Shown: positions 35,076-43,571, counted from the first letter of the stretch. The stretch: DNA of 64,000 nt from OCS116 sp051531935 (GCA_051531935.1 JAOPTR010000002.1:186001-250000); one strand, 5' to 3'. Program-made: numbers and translations. Notes: generated from the sequence alone by a model not told the origin.

Positions 35076-35094
35076 AAATGGCGGACAGGAAGGG
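35076..35094 (+). repeat. attR: right attachment-site repeat
   Basis: AAATGGCGGACAGGAAGGG, identical to 12388-12406. Bases 35079-35094 are the 3' end of tRNA-Ser including its CCA. Confidence 0.85.
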
Positions 35095-35170
35095 ATTCGA
35101 ACCCTCGAAACGCTTTAACACGTTTACTCCCTTAGCAGGGGAGCGCCTTCGACCACTCGGCCACCTATCC
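35079..35170 (-). tRNA. tRNA-Ser (anticodon GCU)
   Basis: On the minus strand the gene runs from GGATAGGTGGCCGAGTGG to CCTGTCC-G-CCA, with an encoded CCA. The acceptor stem pairs with one G-U. The anticodon stem CTCCC/GGGAG encloses CTGCTAA, giving anticodon GCU (decodes AGC/AGU). A long variable arm (GTAAACGTGTTAAAGCGTTT) marks a class II serine tRNA. The 3' end forms the island attachment site and has been kept intact by the integration. Confidence 0.96.
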
Positions 35171-35185
35171 AAGGACGTGTATAAG

Positions 35186-35306
35186 GCAGTTAACTTGGCG
35201 TTTCAAACTGTTTGTTGAGTTTTCCCATAAAAATTATACATGCAGCGCAGGTCGGCTCAAAGCGTGAACGAGTCAGTAATATTTGTTGATCGTGTCTAAA
35301 AACTGA
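35186..35306 (+). repeat. Imperfect direct repeat flanking a membrane-protein gene, copy 1
   Basis: GC-rGTTAACTTGG...AAACTGTTTGTTGAGTTTT followed by about 80 less similar bases; the second copy begins 740 bases downstream at 35926. It starts 16 bases beyond tRNA-Ser. Confidence 0.6.
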
Positions 35307-35550
35307 CACAGCTCGGTTGAGAATCGGTTGAGTTTGAACACTGTCTGTTCTCATGCAAACATCACTTATAAATGTATGCTAAACAGCTAACGACCGAATA
35401 GGGCGGTTTATGTTTGTTGCGGGAATTTCTGTTTCGGATTTTAGACACAAAAAAGCGGCCAAGGCGTTAACCTCGACCGTGGTAGTTGGTTGTATCTATG
35501 TCAACCTGATATATGAAAAGCCAATGTAATTATTTAGTGGGTAATATTAG
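35307..35550. other. Intergenic stretch upstream of the 35551 gene
   Basis: With the repeat before it this makes about 380 gene-free bases after tRNA-Ser. It holds short AT-rich and GC-rich segments (for example aaaaaagcggccaaggcgttaa) but no gene, terminator or promoter I would defend. Confidence 0.35.
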
Positions 35551-35922
35551 ATGTTAGTATTTGTTTTTATTGCACTGGTTTTGGTTCAAATTTTTATTTT
35601 TGAATTTATGTTATTTTTCTGCAAAGGGAAACCAGCACTATTTAGGGTTGTCTTGGGCGTTTTGTGTATTGCGGTTTTAACGGTGCTTTATTATTATTTG
35701 GTTCCAGAGACCGGACGCAATAAGTCCACCCTTGTATATGAAGAACTGGCATTGATTAGCCCTTTAGTAATTATACATACTATAATATCAGGGTCTATTT
35801 TTAATCAAAACCGCAATAGTGATAAACGGACGTTTGCCTATATTAGTTCTGTTTTTGTAGCTGCAGCTTACATACCTTATGCATTTTTTGTTGCCTGTGC
35901 TATAAGTAGCAGTTGTATTTAG
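35551..35922 (+). CDS. Small integral membrane protein, unknown function
   Basis: A 123-residue protein with four hydrophobic segments: VFVFIALVLVQIFIFEFML (2-20), LFRVVLGVLCIAVLTVLYYY (30-49), ELALISPLVIIHTIISGSIF (about 67-86) and TFAYISSVFVAAAYIPYAFF (about 95-114). Loops carry little charge. No family recognised and no strong ribosome-binding site. It is flanked on both sides by copies of an imperfect direct repeat, so the gene may have been inserted or the repeat duplicated around it. Confidence 0.55.
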   Translation: MLVFVFIALVLVQIFIFEFMLFFCKGKPALFRVVLGVLCIAVLTVLYYYLVPETGRNKSTLVYEELALISPLVIIHTIISGSIFNQNRNSDKRTFAYISSVFVAAAYIPYAFFVACAISSSCI

Positions 35923-35925
35923 GGC

Positions 35926-36046
35926 GCGGTTAACTTGGTGCTTTAAACTGTTTGTTGAGTTTTACCCAATTAATATTATATGCAACTCTTGGCAGCTTGG
36001 AGGGTGAATGTGTTGGTAACATTTGTTCGTTTTGTCTTATAATTGG
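35926..36046 (+). repeat. Imperfect direct repeat flanking a membrane-protein gene, copy 2
   Basis: Second copy of 35186-35306. The best conserved segment is AAACTGTTTGTTGAGTTTT (identical over 18-19 bases); similarity continues as GTGAAxGxGTxxGTAAxATTTGT. It starts four bases after the stop of the membrane-protein gene. Confidence 0.6.
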
Positions 36047-36413
36047 CGTTGTTTGTTAAAACTTATGCTTCTCTTATTTTCAGCTTATGCTCTTAAATTT
36101 GCGTTTTAAATAATAAGTGTACAATCTTGGTACCCACAAAAAATCATTTGAGTTTGTTGGTTCTTGGGTCTTACTCATCACCTTTGTGTGTGAAGCAAGT
36201 TTCAAAATTGAGAAATGAGTTGTTGCGGTCTTTACATGTTTTATGAAAGTTCTATATTTATGTTCACTTTTTTCATAATTTCATTCATTTTGCTGGGCGA
36301 TGTTGTTGGTTCGTAGAGTGTTAATTGTTCAATAACTTTCGTATTCTAATCTATAGTCTAAGTTGTCATACGATATATAAAGATTTACTATCTTATTAAT
36401 ATTGGAGATTGTG
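36047..36413. other. Intergenic stretch upstream of the third NTF2-like gene
   Basis: About 370 AT-rich bases (490 with the repeat). No protein fragment or RNA gene recognised. Confidence 0.35.
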
Positions 36414-36728
36414 ATGTCTAAGAATAGTGATTTGGTTGCGTTTTTTATGGGAGAAACATTTAGAACGCATAAAGGTGATTTGAATCAATATGTTTCATCA
36501 AATTTTGTATTTAAGAGTTCAAGGTATGGTGAGCTGGATTTTGAAAATTATGTAAGTTATGCCGCGCAGTATTACCGTGAAGAAAAAGTAGTGATTGAGT
36601 GGATAAACTCATCGGATGATCAACATTTTGGCGTTGCATACACAGCGCATAATGAGCTAGGCCAAAAAGTATTTGGCGTGTTGGCTGTAACTTTGATTGA
36701 TAGTTTAATTGTAATTGTGGCTGAGTGA
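36414..36728 (+). CDS. NTF2/SnoaL-like small protein, third copy
   Basis: A 104-residue protein from the ATG at 36414 (MSKNSDLVAFFMGETFRTHK), with TTGGAG seven bases upstream. Its middle, SNFVFKSSRYGELDFENYVS, lines up with FYFDSLLKGKLNFDDYCAHE of the gene at 8825 and with the matching part of the gene at 9286. The end is hydrophobic (LAVTLIDSLIVIVAE), as in the last strand of an NTF2-like domain. Single gene between an intergenic region and the convergent LacI-type regulator. Function unknown. Confidence 0.6.
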   Translation: MSKNSDLVAFFMGETFRTHKGDLNQYVSSNFVFKSSRYGELDFENYVSYAAQYYREEKVVIEWINSSDDQHFGVAYTAHNELGQKVFGVLAVTLIDSLIVIVAE

Positions 36729-36740
36729 GTATTTTGTATA

Positions 36741-37748
36741 TTAGCTTGATTCGCGAATAATTAAATTTGGTTCAATTAATGTGACTGCCGTTTGTTCAAG
36801 ATTTTCATCGGATTCAATGCGTAACACAATGCGCTCTACCGCGCGCTTGCTTACATCTTCAGATGCATAATTTATGGTTGTAAGTGGTGTGGAGCAAAAT
36901 TCAGCCGCTTCGGTGTTATCGAACCCAACAATTGCCAAATCCTCAGGTATTCTAAGGTCGTTTTCGCGGCACCAACGCGCTGCGCCGATGGCAAGGGAGT
37001 CGGTTGTTGCGAAAATTGCTGTTGGGCGCGGGGTGTTTGCAAGTGCTTTTTCGATGGCTTCAAAACCATGTATGGCATTATGTCCAAGCGTATCTATTAT
37101 ACAAAGCGACTTTGGATTTAAGCCTGCATCTTGAAGAGCTTTTTGGGCGCCTTCCATCTTATCGGTATTGCCCAGGCTTAGTGAGCCATCTAGCAAGGCG
37201 ATATGTTTATGGCCTCGTTCAATAAGGTGGCTAATGGCTAAGTATGCGCCTTTATGGTCGTTAATGGCGACGGCATCTAGGCTTGCGTTGTTGATGTCTG
37301 ACAATAATAGAATCGGATAACCACTGCGGGCTATATTTTGAATGTGCTCTATCTCATTATGGCTAGTTGGGTAAATAAGGATGCCATCAACTTGGCTAGA
37401 TTGCAGGTGATTAAGAGCGCGTTTTTCGTTTTGAAGCTCATTATCGCTTGATGCAAACATAACGCCATAACCTGCTGCTGCAAGGTCTAACTCTATTGAG
37501 CGAGCTGTTTTAGTGATGGTAGGGTTCATAATATCGGTTAATACGAGCCCGACCATTTTTGTAGATTGGAGGATGAGAGAACGTGCCAATTGGTTTGGCA
37601 CGTAATTTTGTCGTTCAGCTTCTTTTAGGATTAATTCGCGTGTTTTTAGTGGAAGCCTTGAGCTGCCACGCAAAACGAGTGAAACAGTGTTGACTGAATA
37701 TCCAGTCGCCTCGGCAACATCTTTTAACCTTACACGCGTTCTACCCAT
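36741..37748 (-). CDS. LacI-family transcriptional regulator of a sugar-uptake operon
   Basis: A 335-residue repressor. The N-terminal helix-turn-helix and hinge read RLKDVAEATGYSVNTVSLVL ... NYVPNQLARSL, as in LacI/GalR proteins. The effector domain follows (MVGLVLTDIMNPTITKTARS, DGILIYPTSHNEIEHI, FATTDSLAIGAARW, VGFDNTEAAEFCSTPLTTI), a periplasmic-binding-protein fold that senses a sugar or derivative. It is transcribed with the VOC and aldo/keto reductase genes upstream of it on the minus strand and faces away from the carbohydrate ABC operon at 39324. It likely represses that operon. An AAACGTTT palindrome lies 20 bases before its own start. Confidence 0.93.
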   Translation of the reverse strand: MGRTRVRLKDVAEATGYSVNTVSLVLRGSSRLPLKTRELILKEAERQNYVPNQLARSLILQSTKMVGLVLTDIMNPTITKTARSIELDLAAAGYGVMFASSDNELQNEKRALNHLQSSQVDGILIYPTSHNEIEHIQNIARSGYPILLLSDINNASLDAVAINDHKGAYLAISHLIERGHKHIALLDGSLSLGNTDKMEGAQKALQDAGLNPKSLCIIDTLGHNAIHGFEAIEKALANTPRPTAIFATTDSLAIGAARWCRENDLRIPEDLAIVGFDNTEAAEFCSTPLTTINYASEDVSKRAVERIVLRIESDENLEQTAVTLIEPNLIIRESS

Positions 37749-37764
37749 TTGGATTTCTCCTCAT

Positions 37765-37776
37765 CCTAAACGTTTG
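37765..37776. promoter_or_regulatory. Candidate LacI-type operator before the regulator gene
   Basis: CCTAAACGTTTG contains AAACGTTT, a palindrome with the central CG seen in PurR/LacI-family operators. It lies 17-28 bases upstream of the regulator's ATG, a good site for autoregulation. Confidence 0.4.
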
Positions 37777-37802
37777 TTTGCACTTATTTGGTTTGACTTT
37801 TG

Positions 37803-38228
37803 TTACCAATCCGCAACGCGGTCACCTCCAACAAATTGTGCACTTTTATCAGTATATTCAAACAGTTCTATCTTTACACCATTTGGATCGGCAATCCAAG
37901 CTTGATATGTGTCGTCGCATGCTTTCTTAATGGGGGTGATGTCCACATTCTGGGCTTTGATGTGGGCTGCCGCATCCTCTAAATTCTCCACTTCGAGGCA
38001 TAGATGATTGATGTTGTTTTTGTCCGCATATGTTGCGTTTTCATTTTGAAAAACTTCGATAAATGTGCGGTTACCTGCATCTAAATAGAAGCCAAAAATT
38101 TTATCATCTCGAGTGAAATTAAATACAGGTTCCAATCCAAGAATATCCTTATAAAAGGCTTTTGTTTCATCTATATCATGTGCGAAAATACATACATGTG
38201 CGACTTGTTTTACTTTAATTGATGTCAT
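37803..38228 (-). CDS. VOC-family protein (glyoxalase-like)
   Basis: A 141-residue protein of the vicinal-oxygen-chelate fold: QVAHVCIFAHDIDETKAFYK at the start, LEPVFNFTRDDKIFGFYLDA, then NNINHLCLEVENLEDAAAHI and the C-terminal DPNGVKIELFEYT. The His of the first motif, the His in INHLCLEV and the Glu in IELFEY are the usual metal ligands. VOC enzymes isomerise, epimerise or cleave small substrates. Its neighbours (aldo/keto reductase, LacI regulator, sugar ABC importer) suggest a sugar-derived ketone or lactone. A second VOC gene closes the facing operon at 43685. Confidence 0.85.
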   Translation of the reverse strand: MTSIKVKQVAHVCIFAHDIDETKAFYKDILGLEPVFNFTRDDKIFGFYLDAGNRTFIEVFQNENATYADKNNINHLCLEVENLEDAAAHIKAQNVDITPIKKACDDTYQAWIADPNGVKIELFEYTDKSAQFVGGDRVADW

Positions 38229-38274
38229 TATTACTTATCCTTTAGAGGTTGTGAAAATTATTGAGTTTGTATGG

Positions 38275-39078
38275 TTAGTCCCACTTTGGGCCCCATTCTG
38301 GGTCGACAATGCGCTCGCCTCTGTCTAATGCCGCAATGGCATTCATGTTTTCTGAGGTTAACGTTATTTGATCGCTTTTTAGGTTAGATATTTGGCGCGC
38401 CGATGTGGCAGATTTGGGGATAACAATGTAATCCTGTTGTAACAAATAGGCGAGGGCGATTTGCGATGGGCTGCAGGCGTGCTCGGCTGCAATATTTAAG
38501 ATGATTGGATCTTCTAAAACCTTACCCGCTGCCATCGGCATGTAGGCTGTAACTGCCACCCCTGCGTCTTTGCAATATTGTGCTAAAATACGATTTTGGA
38601 GGTAGGCGTGACACTCAAATTGGTTTGTTGATAACCTGTTAATTCCAATTTCTGTGTCGACTTCATCAAGATGTCGTCTGGTGAAATTGGATACGCCGAT
38701 CAAATCGGTCAGCCCTTCATCTTGAGCTTTGGCAAGCTCGCCAATATATTCACTTATTGGCATTTTATCGTAATGCGAAGGCCAATGTATGAGGGTGAGG
38801 TTGACCTTATCGATTTGGATATTGTCAAGACTCTGAACCAAGCTTGCGCGCAAGTCGGTGAAATTTTCTGGTGTAATTTTTGTGGTGATAAATAATTTTT
38901 TACGATCTAATCCACAGCTCCGAATCGCAATTCCTACTGGTTTTTCAGTGTCATAGGTTTGTGCGGTATCAATGTGGCGGTAACCAGATTTGATGGCTGA
39001 GGTTATGGCCTTGGCACCTGTCTCGCCAGTGAGGCCATATGTGCCTAATCCAATTTTCGGTATGATATTATTGTTCAT
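38275..39078 (-). CDS. Aldo/keto reductase
   Basis: A 267-residue NADPH-dependent reductase from ATG 39078 (MNNNIIPKIGLGTYGLTGET); a start at 39114 would add 12 residues. The catalytic tetrad is visible: Asp and Tyr in HIDTAQTYDTEKPVG, Lys in LFITTKITPENF, His in LTLIHWPSHYDKMP. The cofactor loop VIPKSATSARQISNLKSDQI is near the C-terminus. It is a TIM-barrel enzyme of the 2,5-diketo-gluconate reductase type and would reduce a sugar aldehyde or ketone. It lies upstream of the VOC gene in the same operon and divergent from the ABC importer. Confidence 0.9.
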   Translation of the reverse strand: MNNNIIPKIGLGTYGLTGETGAKAITSAIKSGYRHIDTAQTYDTEKPVGIAIRSCGLDRKKLFITTKITPENFTDLRASLVQSLDNIQIDKVNLTLIHWPSHYDKMPISEYIGELAKAQDEGLTDLIGVSNFTRRHLDEVDTEIGINRLSTNQFECHAYLQNRILAQYCKDAGVAVTAYMPMAAGKVLEDPIILNIAAEHACSPSQIALAYLLQQDYIVIPKSATSARQISNLKSDQITLTSENMNAIAALDRGERIVDPEWGPKWD

Positions 39079-39183
39079 AATCAATTGCTTAACGGATCTA
39101 TTGCCGTTCTCCATGGGTTGTTAATTTTTAATAAATCTATTGCTTGAATGCAAGGAGACTTAATTTTTCCTCAATTATGTGTA

Positions 39184-39221
39184 TTGACACATTATCGAAT
39201 CTCACTATATATTAACGATAA
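39184..39221 (+). promoter_or_regulatory. Promoter and candidate operator of the sugar ABC operon
   Basis: TTGACA at 39184-39189 is followed after 16 or 18 bases by TATATA (39206-39211) or TATATT (39208-39213). TTAACGATAA, an imperfect palindrome around CG at 39212-39221, covers the expected start of transcription and could bind the LacI-type regulator. It differs from the AAACGTTT before the regulator gene, so the operator part is uncertain. Confidence 0.45.
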
Positions 39222-39323
39222 CACTGTGTAAAAGATTAAATTATTTATTGACTTTTTAAATTATTTATTTTTCTGCAGCCGATGTTTGGCGTGGTGTTTT
39301 GATTTATTTTGAGGTGTATGAAT

Positions 39324-40220
39324 ATGGCAATTCGGTATAGTCGAGTGTCACCTAGGGTGGCATTAATACCTGCTTTAGTGGTGACTGCTGTCGCTTTTAT
39401 TGGTGCGATTGGGTGGACTTTTTATATGTCATTCACCAAATCTCGCCGTTTTCCTTCATATGATATTTATTGGGAAAATCTTTGGCGTCAGTATAAGCGT
39501 TTATTTAATGATCCGAATTGGGATACTGCGCTATCAAATTTGGTGTTTTTAACAATTGGTAGTGCTTTAGCCATCGTCGCTGGCTTTGTTTTGGCGGTTT
39601 TGGTGAATAAAGAGAAAACGGGCGAGGGTGTTTTTAGAACCATTTATCTTTATCCGCTCGCTGTTTCATTCATCGTTGCTGGTATTGTTTGGCGTTGGAT
39701 GTTTAACCCTGCTTTGGGCATCGAAAATTATCTAATTGGTCTTGGATTTGACAATGCTTCGTTTAATTGGTTAGCAGATAAAAGAACCGCCATGTACGGG
39801 GTGATATTAGCAACGGTATGGCATGGGATGGGGTTTTATTTGGCACTCATGCTTGCGGGTTTGAAATCTATTAATGATGAGATTTGGAATGCAGCGAAAT
39901 TAGACGGTGTTGGTGCATGGAAATTCTACACTGAAATTGTTATTCCGATGCTTAAATTCACCTTCTTAACCTGTGCGATATTGCTCTCGTTAGGTGTTGT
40001 GAAAACCTATGACATTGTGTTGGCAATGACTGGTGGCGGCCCTGGTACATCATCTTGGACACCTGCATATTTCGTAGTCAACGCTTATGCAACACGTGGC
40101 AATATTGGTTACGCATCCAGTGCTGCGGTTGTGATGCTACTGATAACTTTTGCAATATTTTTACCATTGGTTTTGATAACGCGCTGGCAAGCCAGACGTA
40201 AAGCCAAGGAGGCAGTATAA
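39324..40220 (+). CDS. Carbohydrate ABC transporter permease (MalF type)
   Basis: A 298-residue inner-membrane protein with six hydrophobic segments. I chose ATG 39324 because GAGGTG lies seven bases upstream. The EAA loop that docks the ATPase reads WNAAKLDGVGAWKFYTEIV, and the last segment is followed by a basic tail (RWQARRKAKEA). The family (CUT1) imports oligosaccharides or sugar alcohols with a second permease, an ATPase and a binding protein, all encoded next. The TAATG overlap with the second permease gene shows coupling. Confidence 0.93.
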   Translation: MAIRYSRVSPRVALIPALVVTAVAFIGAIGWTFYMSFTKSRRFPSYDIYWENLWRQYKRLFNDPNWDTALSNLVFLTIGSALAIVAGFVLAVLVNKEKTGEGVFRTIYLYPLAVSFIVAGIVWRWMFNPALGIENYLIGLGFDNASFNWLADKRTAMYGVILATVWHGMGFYLALMLAGLKSINDEIWNAAKLDGVGAWKFYTEIVIPMLKFTFLTCAILLSLGVVKTYDIVLAMTGGGPGTSSWTPAYFVVNAYATRGNIGYASSAAVVMLLITFAIFLPLVLITRWQARRKAKEAV

Positions 40221-41152
40221 TGACTGATACAAATACAACAGGGCTTCTGAACCATTTAGCTCCCGATGAACGAGTTTTTAAGAACTACCCTAAGAAGCGA
40301 AAAAAGATTAAGGGCTCCTCGATTGCTACATTTGCATTTTTGTCGATTATTGCCATTGCTGTGTTAATTCCACTTTATGTGATTGTTGTGACATCGTTTA
40401 AAACGCTCGATCAAATTGCATTAGGTCAGATATTTGATTTGCCGACGACTTGGAACTTTAGCGGTTGGTATAAGGCATGGTTTGAAGTCTGCTCGGGCAT
40501 GACATGTGAGGGTGTGAAGGCTGGTTTTTTCACTTCTATTAAAATTTTGATACCGAGTATTCTAATTTCTGTCGGTTTGGCATCTGTCACTGGCTATGCT
40601 TTGGCTTTGTGGAATATTAAATGGGCTAACTCGTTTTTATTTGTATTGTTTATATGTGCATTTGTGCCGTTCCAAATCATTATGATTCCGTTGGTTGTAC
40701 TGACAGCAAAAATGGGAATATTTGGTTCTATATGGGCGGTTGCCATCGTGCATGGTGTGCTTTCAATGCCGTTTCTTACGCTTATATTCCGTAATTTTTA
40801 CAAGGATATTCCTCCAGAATTGATTAATGCAGCCCTGATGGATTCAGGCAGCTTTTGGCGGATATTTGGTGAAATTATTTTGCCGATGTCGGGCAATATT
40901 ATCATTGTTGTGCTGATTTTGGTGGTTACGGGTGTGTGGAATGATTTTCTGATTGGTCTAACATTTGGCGGCATTGGCACACAACCAATGACGGTGATTT
41001 TGGCGAATACAGTGATTACGGGTACGGGTGCTGTACGTTATAATGTTGACATGGCAGCTGCGCTGCTGACGGCAATCCCCCCATTAGTGGTCTATTTTGG
41101 ACTCGGTAAGTTTTTTGTTCAAGGCATTAGTGCCGGTGCTATTAAAGGATAA
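40220..41152 (+). CDS. Carbohydrate ABC transporter permease (MalG type)
   Basis: A 310-residue partner permease. A cytoplasmic N-terminus rich in Lys (KNYPKKRKKIKGSS) precedes the first membrane segment (ATFAFLSIIAIAVLIPLYVI). The EAA loop is INAALMDSGSFWRIFGEIIL. The C-terminus ends in VQGISAGAIKG, typical of MalG-type permeases. Overlaps the first permease gene by one base and is followed after three bases by the ATPase gene. Confidence 0.93.
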   Translation: MTDTNTTGLLNHLAPDERVFKNYPKKRKKIKGSSIATFAFLSIIAIAVLIPLYVIVVTSFKTLDQIALGQIFDLPTTWNFSGWYKAWFEVCSGMTCEGVKAGFFTSIKILIPSILISVGLASVTGYALALWNIKWANSFLFVLFICAFVPFQIIMIPLVVLTAKMGIFGSIWAVAIVHGVLSMPFLTLIFRNFYKDIPPELINAALMDSGSFWRIFGEIILPMSGNIIIVVLILVVTGVWNDFLIGLTFGGIGTQPMTVILANTVITGTGAVRYNVDMAAALLTAIPPLVVYFGLGKFFVQGISAGAIKG

Positions 41153-41155
41153 TTT

Positions 41156-42262
41156 GTGCCAGATATTATTTTCAAAGATATTGTTAAACAATACGGATAT
41201 GTAACTGTTTTAGAGGATTTGGACCTCGCGGTTTCTGATGGTGAGTTTTTGGTTTTACTTGGCCCTTCGGGTTGCGGGAAAACCACCTTGCTTAACATGC
41301 TTGCAGGCTTGGTTGAAGTGACTGCTGGTGAAATTAGGATTGGTGGGCGAGATGTCACTGACCTTGACCCTAAAGACCGTGGTTTGGCGATGGTTTTCCA
41401 ATCTTACGCCTTATACCCGACCAAAACGGTTGAGGGTAATTTGCGGTTTGGCTTGGTGGCTCAAAAGCTACCTAAGGCAGAGGTTGATGAGCGCGTGAAT
41501 TGGGCGGCTGATCTTTTGCAAATTCAACCATTGATGAAACGGAAACCTGCCGAGCTTTCGGGTGGGCAACGCCAGCGTGTGGCGATTGGCCGCGCATTGG
41601 TTAAAAATGTCGATGTGTTTTTATTTGATGAACCGTTATCCAACCTTGATGCAAAGCTCAGAACAGAGATGCGTTTAGAAATTAAGAAACTACATGATGA
41701 ATTGAAAAAAACCATTGTTTACGTGACGCATGACCAAGTTGAAGCCATGACAATGGCCACTAGTATTGCGATTATGAACAAAGGGGTTATTCAGCAATTT
41801 GGCAGCCCAGATGAAGTTTATGACCAACCTGAAAATATATTCGTAGCTAAATTTATTGGTGCACCACCGATGAATATAATTGCAGCAGACATTATATTAG
41901 AGGGTGAAAAAATAACCGCACTTCACAAGCCTAGTGGCGTGGTGATGGATTTGTCGGCTTATGATTTTAAAAATCAACCTGAGGATGGCAAAGCCATTTA
42001 TGTAGGAATGCGACCTGAACATTTTGTTGTCAATGACGACATTAAAGGTGATGAAGCTGCAATTTTTGACTTGCCTGTTTTATACGCCGAAAAACCCGGC
42101 AGTGATGGCAACGCATATTTAAATAGCGGTGATGAGCAGATTGCTGTGCGTATTGCATCTGATTTGGTCAAAGAAATGCAGAAACAAGGCGCGCATTTGA
42201 AAATTGGATTTCCGCATAACAAATTTAGTGTTTTCGACGCTCACACAGAGAGTCGATTGTAA
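41156..42262 (+). CDS. Carbohydrate ABC transporter ATPase (UgpC/MalK type)
   Basis: A 368-residue ATPase starting at GTG 41156, seven bases after AAAGGA. Walker A is GPSGCGKTTLLN, signature LSGGQRQRVAIGRAL, Walker B VFLFDEPLSNLD, switch VTHDQVEAM. The C-terminal 130 residues form the TOBE/regulatory domain (GMRPEHFVVNDD ... LKIGFPHNKFSVFD). It energises import through the two permeases encoded just before. Length and motifs are normal. Confidence 0.95.
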   Translation: MPDIIFKDIVKQYGYVTVLEDLDLAVSDGEFLVLLGPSGCGKTTLLNMLAGLVEVTAGEIRIGGRDVTDLDPKDRGLAMVFQSYALYPTKTVEGNLRFGLVAQKLPKAEVDERVNWAADLLQIQPLMKRKPAELSGGQRQRVAIGRALVKNVDVFLFDEPLSNLDAKLRTEMRLEIKKLHDELKKTIVYVTHDQVEAMTMATSIAIMNKGVIQQFGSPDEVYDQPENIFVAKFIGAPPMNIIAADIILEGEKITALHKPSGVVMDLSAYDFKNQPEDGKAIYVGMRPEHFVVNDDIKGDEAAIFDLPVLYAEKPGSDGNAYLNSGDEQIAVRIASDLVKEMQKQGAHLKIGFPHNKFSVFDAHTESRL

Positions 42263-42305
42263 GAAGAAGTGAGAAAACTTTTCAACTTAAAAAAGGGAGA
42301 ATATA

Positions 42306-43571
42306 ATGAAAAGCAAAATTAAATCTTTAGCTGCCAAATTGGCATTGGGCGTTGCAATGGTGGTAACACCTGCAGCCTTAGCGCAGGCAGAAGAAGTGCA
42401 ACTTTACCATTCATGGTCTAACGAAAGTGAATTGGCTGCGCTTGATGTGTTTGTTTCGGCACTTAAAGACAAAGGTCATACTGTTGTAGAAATGTCTGTA
42501 CCGCATGAAGCTGCTGGCTCTAGCCCGTTGAACGCATTGGTAATTGCTGGAACACCGCCAAACATATATTTGGGCGGCAGTGCCGATTTTTTCCGTGATA
42601 TGCGCGACCGTGGTTTAGGCCAAGTGCTTGGCCCACATTTTAAAGAAATTGGTGCTTGGGATAATTTCCCACCTATGGTGCAAGCTGCCATAACTATTGA
42701 TGGTGAAGTGCGTAAAATTCCATCGGGTATTCATATTGACGGTATTATTTATTACAATATGAAAGTGGCCGAAGCTGCAGGTATTGACCCTCAATCTTGG
42801 AACTCAGTAGACGAAATGTTTGCTGATATGGATAAGGTGAAAGCGGCTGGTTATAACTTTATGGGCATGGGTGGTAACTCATTCCAAGCGGGTTATTTGT
42901 TCCATGCGCTTGTGGCTGGTATTGCGGGTGAAGATATTTATTATCGTTTATACCGCGACACACCAGATGTGACTGTTTTTGAAGAACAAGGGTTGAAGGA
43001 TGCGATTGCTGTATTCCGTCGTATTGTTGGCCAAGCCGATAAAGGTTGGGTGAACCGCTCTTGGAACGAAACCACAAATGATGTGATTGCAGGTAAAACA
43101 CTTATGCATTTGCATGGTGACTGGATGAAAGGTCAATGGCGTGCCAACAATAAAGTGCTTGGCGAAGACTATAACTGCATTAACTTGCCTGGAACCAAAG
43201 CACTTAGTGTGACTGTTGATTCAATGGGTATTTTAGGCGGCGATAGTGTTTCTGAAGGCATGATGAAAGCTGAATTTGAAATGGCATCTATTGTTGTAGA
43301 TCCTGTTAAAAATGCTGAATTTGCATCATTTAAAGGCTCCACTCCTGTGCGTTTGGATGCACCTACTGATAAGCTTGATGCTTGTAATACATTGGTATTG
43401 AATTCGCTAGCAAAACCTGGTTTCTCGGTTCAGAACCCATTTTATATTGCGGATGCGGATTGGATTAACTCAATTTGGAATGCTGCATTTACCTTCCAGA
43501 GTGAAGCAGACCAAACAGCTGATGATTTGATTGCTGTATTGAAATCAGAACATAGCGCTATCTTTGACTAG
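42306..43571 (+). CDS. Carbohydrate ABC transporter substrate-binding protein
   Basis: A 421-residue periplasmic protein with a strong ribosome-binding site (AAAGGGAG before ATG). Signal peptide (LAAKLALGVAMVVTPAALAQA) cleaved near residue 29. The mature part is a CUT1 solute-binding protein: VQLYHSWSNESELAALDVFV, then GTPPNIYLGGSADFFRDMRD and GKTLMHLHGDWMKGQWRANN. These aromatic-rich hinge regions fit sugar binding, and relatives bind oligosaccharides or glycosides. The sugar cannot be named. Placing the binding-protein gene last in the operon is less common than first. Confidence 0.93.
   Translation: MKSKIKSLAAKLALGVAMVVTPAALAQAEEVQLYHSWSNESELAALDVFVSALKDKGHTVVEMSVPHEAAGSSPLNALVIAGTPPNIYLGGSADFFRDMRDRGLGQVLGPHFKEIGAWDNFPPMVQAAITIDGEVRKIPSGIHIDGIIYYNMKVAEAAGIDPQSWNSVDEMFADMDKVKAAGYNFMGMGGNSFQAGYLFHALVAGIAGEDIYYRLYRDTPDVTVFEEQGLKDAIAVFRRIVGQADKGWVNRSWNETTNDVIAGKTLMHLHGDWMKGQWRANNKVLGEDYNCINLPGTKALSVTVDSMGILGGDSVSEGMMKAEFEMASIVVDPVKNAEFASFKGSTPVRLDAPTDKLDACNTLVLNSLAKPGFSVQNPFYIADADWINSIWNAAFTFQSEADQTADDLIAVLKSEHSAIFD

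Larger units (their letters stand above)
12388..35094. mobile_element. Genomic island integrated in tRNA-Ser(GCU)
   Basis: A 22.7-kb segment bounded by two identical 19-base repeats, AAATGGCGGACAGGAAGGG. The right copy overlaps the 3' end of an intact tRNA-Ser gene; the left copy is a free fragment of that tRNA end. A tyrosine integrase gene sits at the tRNA-proximal end, and integrase-arm-like repeats occur inside both ends. Contents are a type I secretion locus with a giant RTX protein, three insertion-sequence remnants, and decayed conjugation genes of a Tn4371-like or alphaproteobacterial ICE module (DUF2840, traF, DUF3363 relaxase, traG, trbI, DUF2274). The integrase carries an in-frame stop, so the island is probably immobile now. 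Confidence 0.85.
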
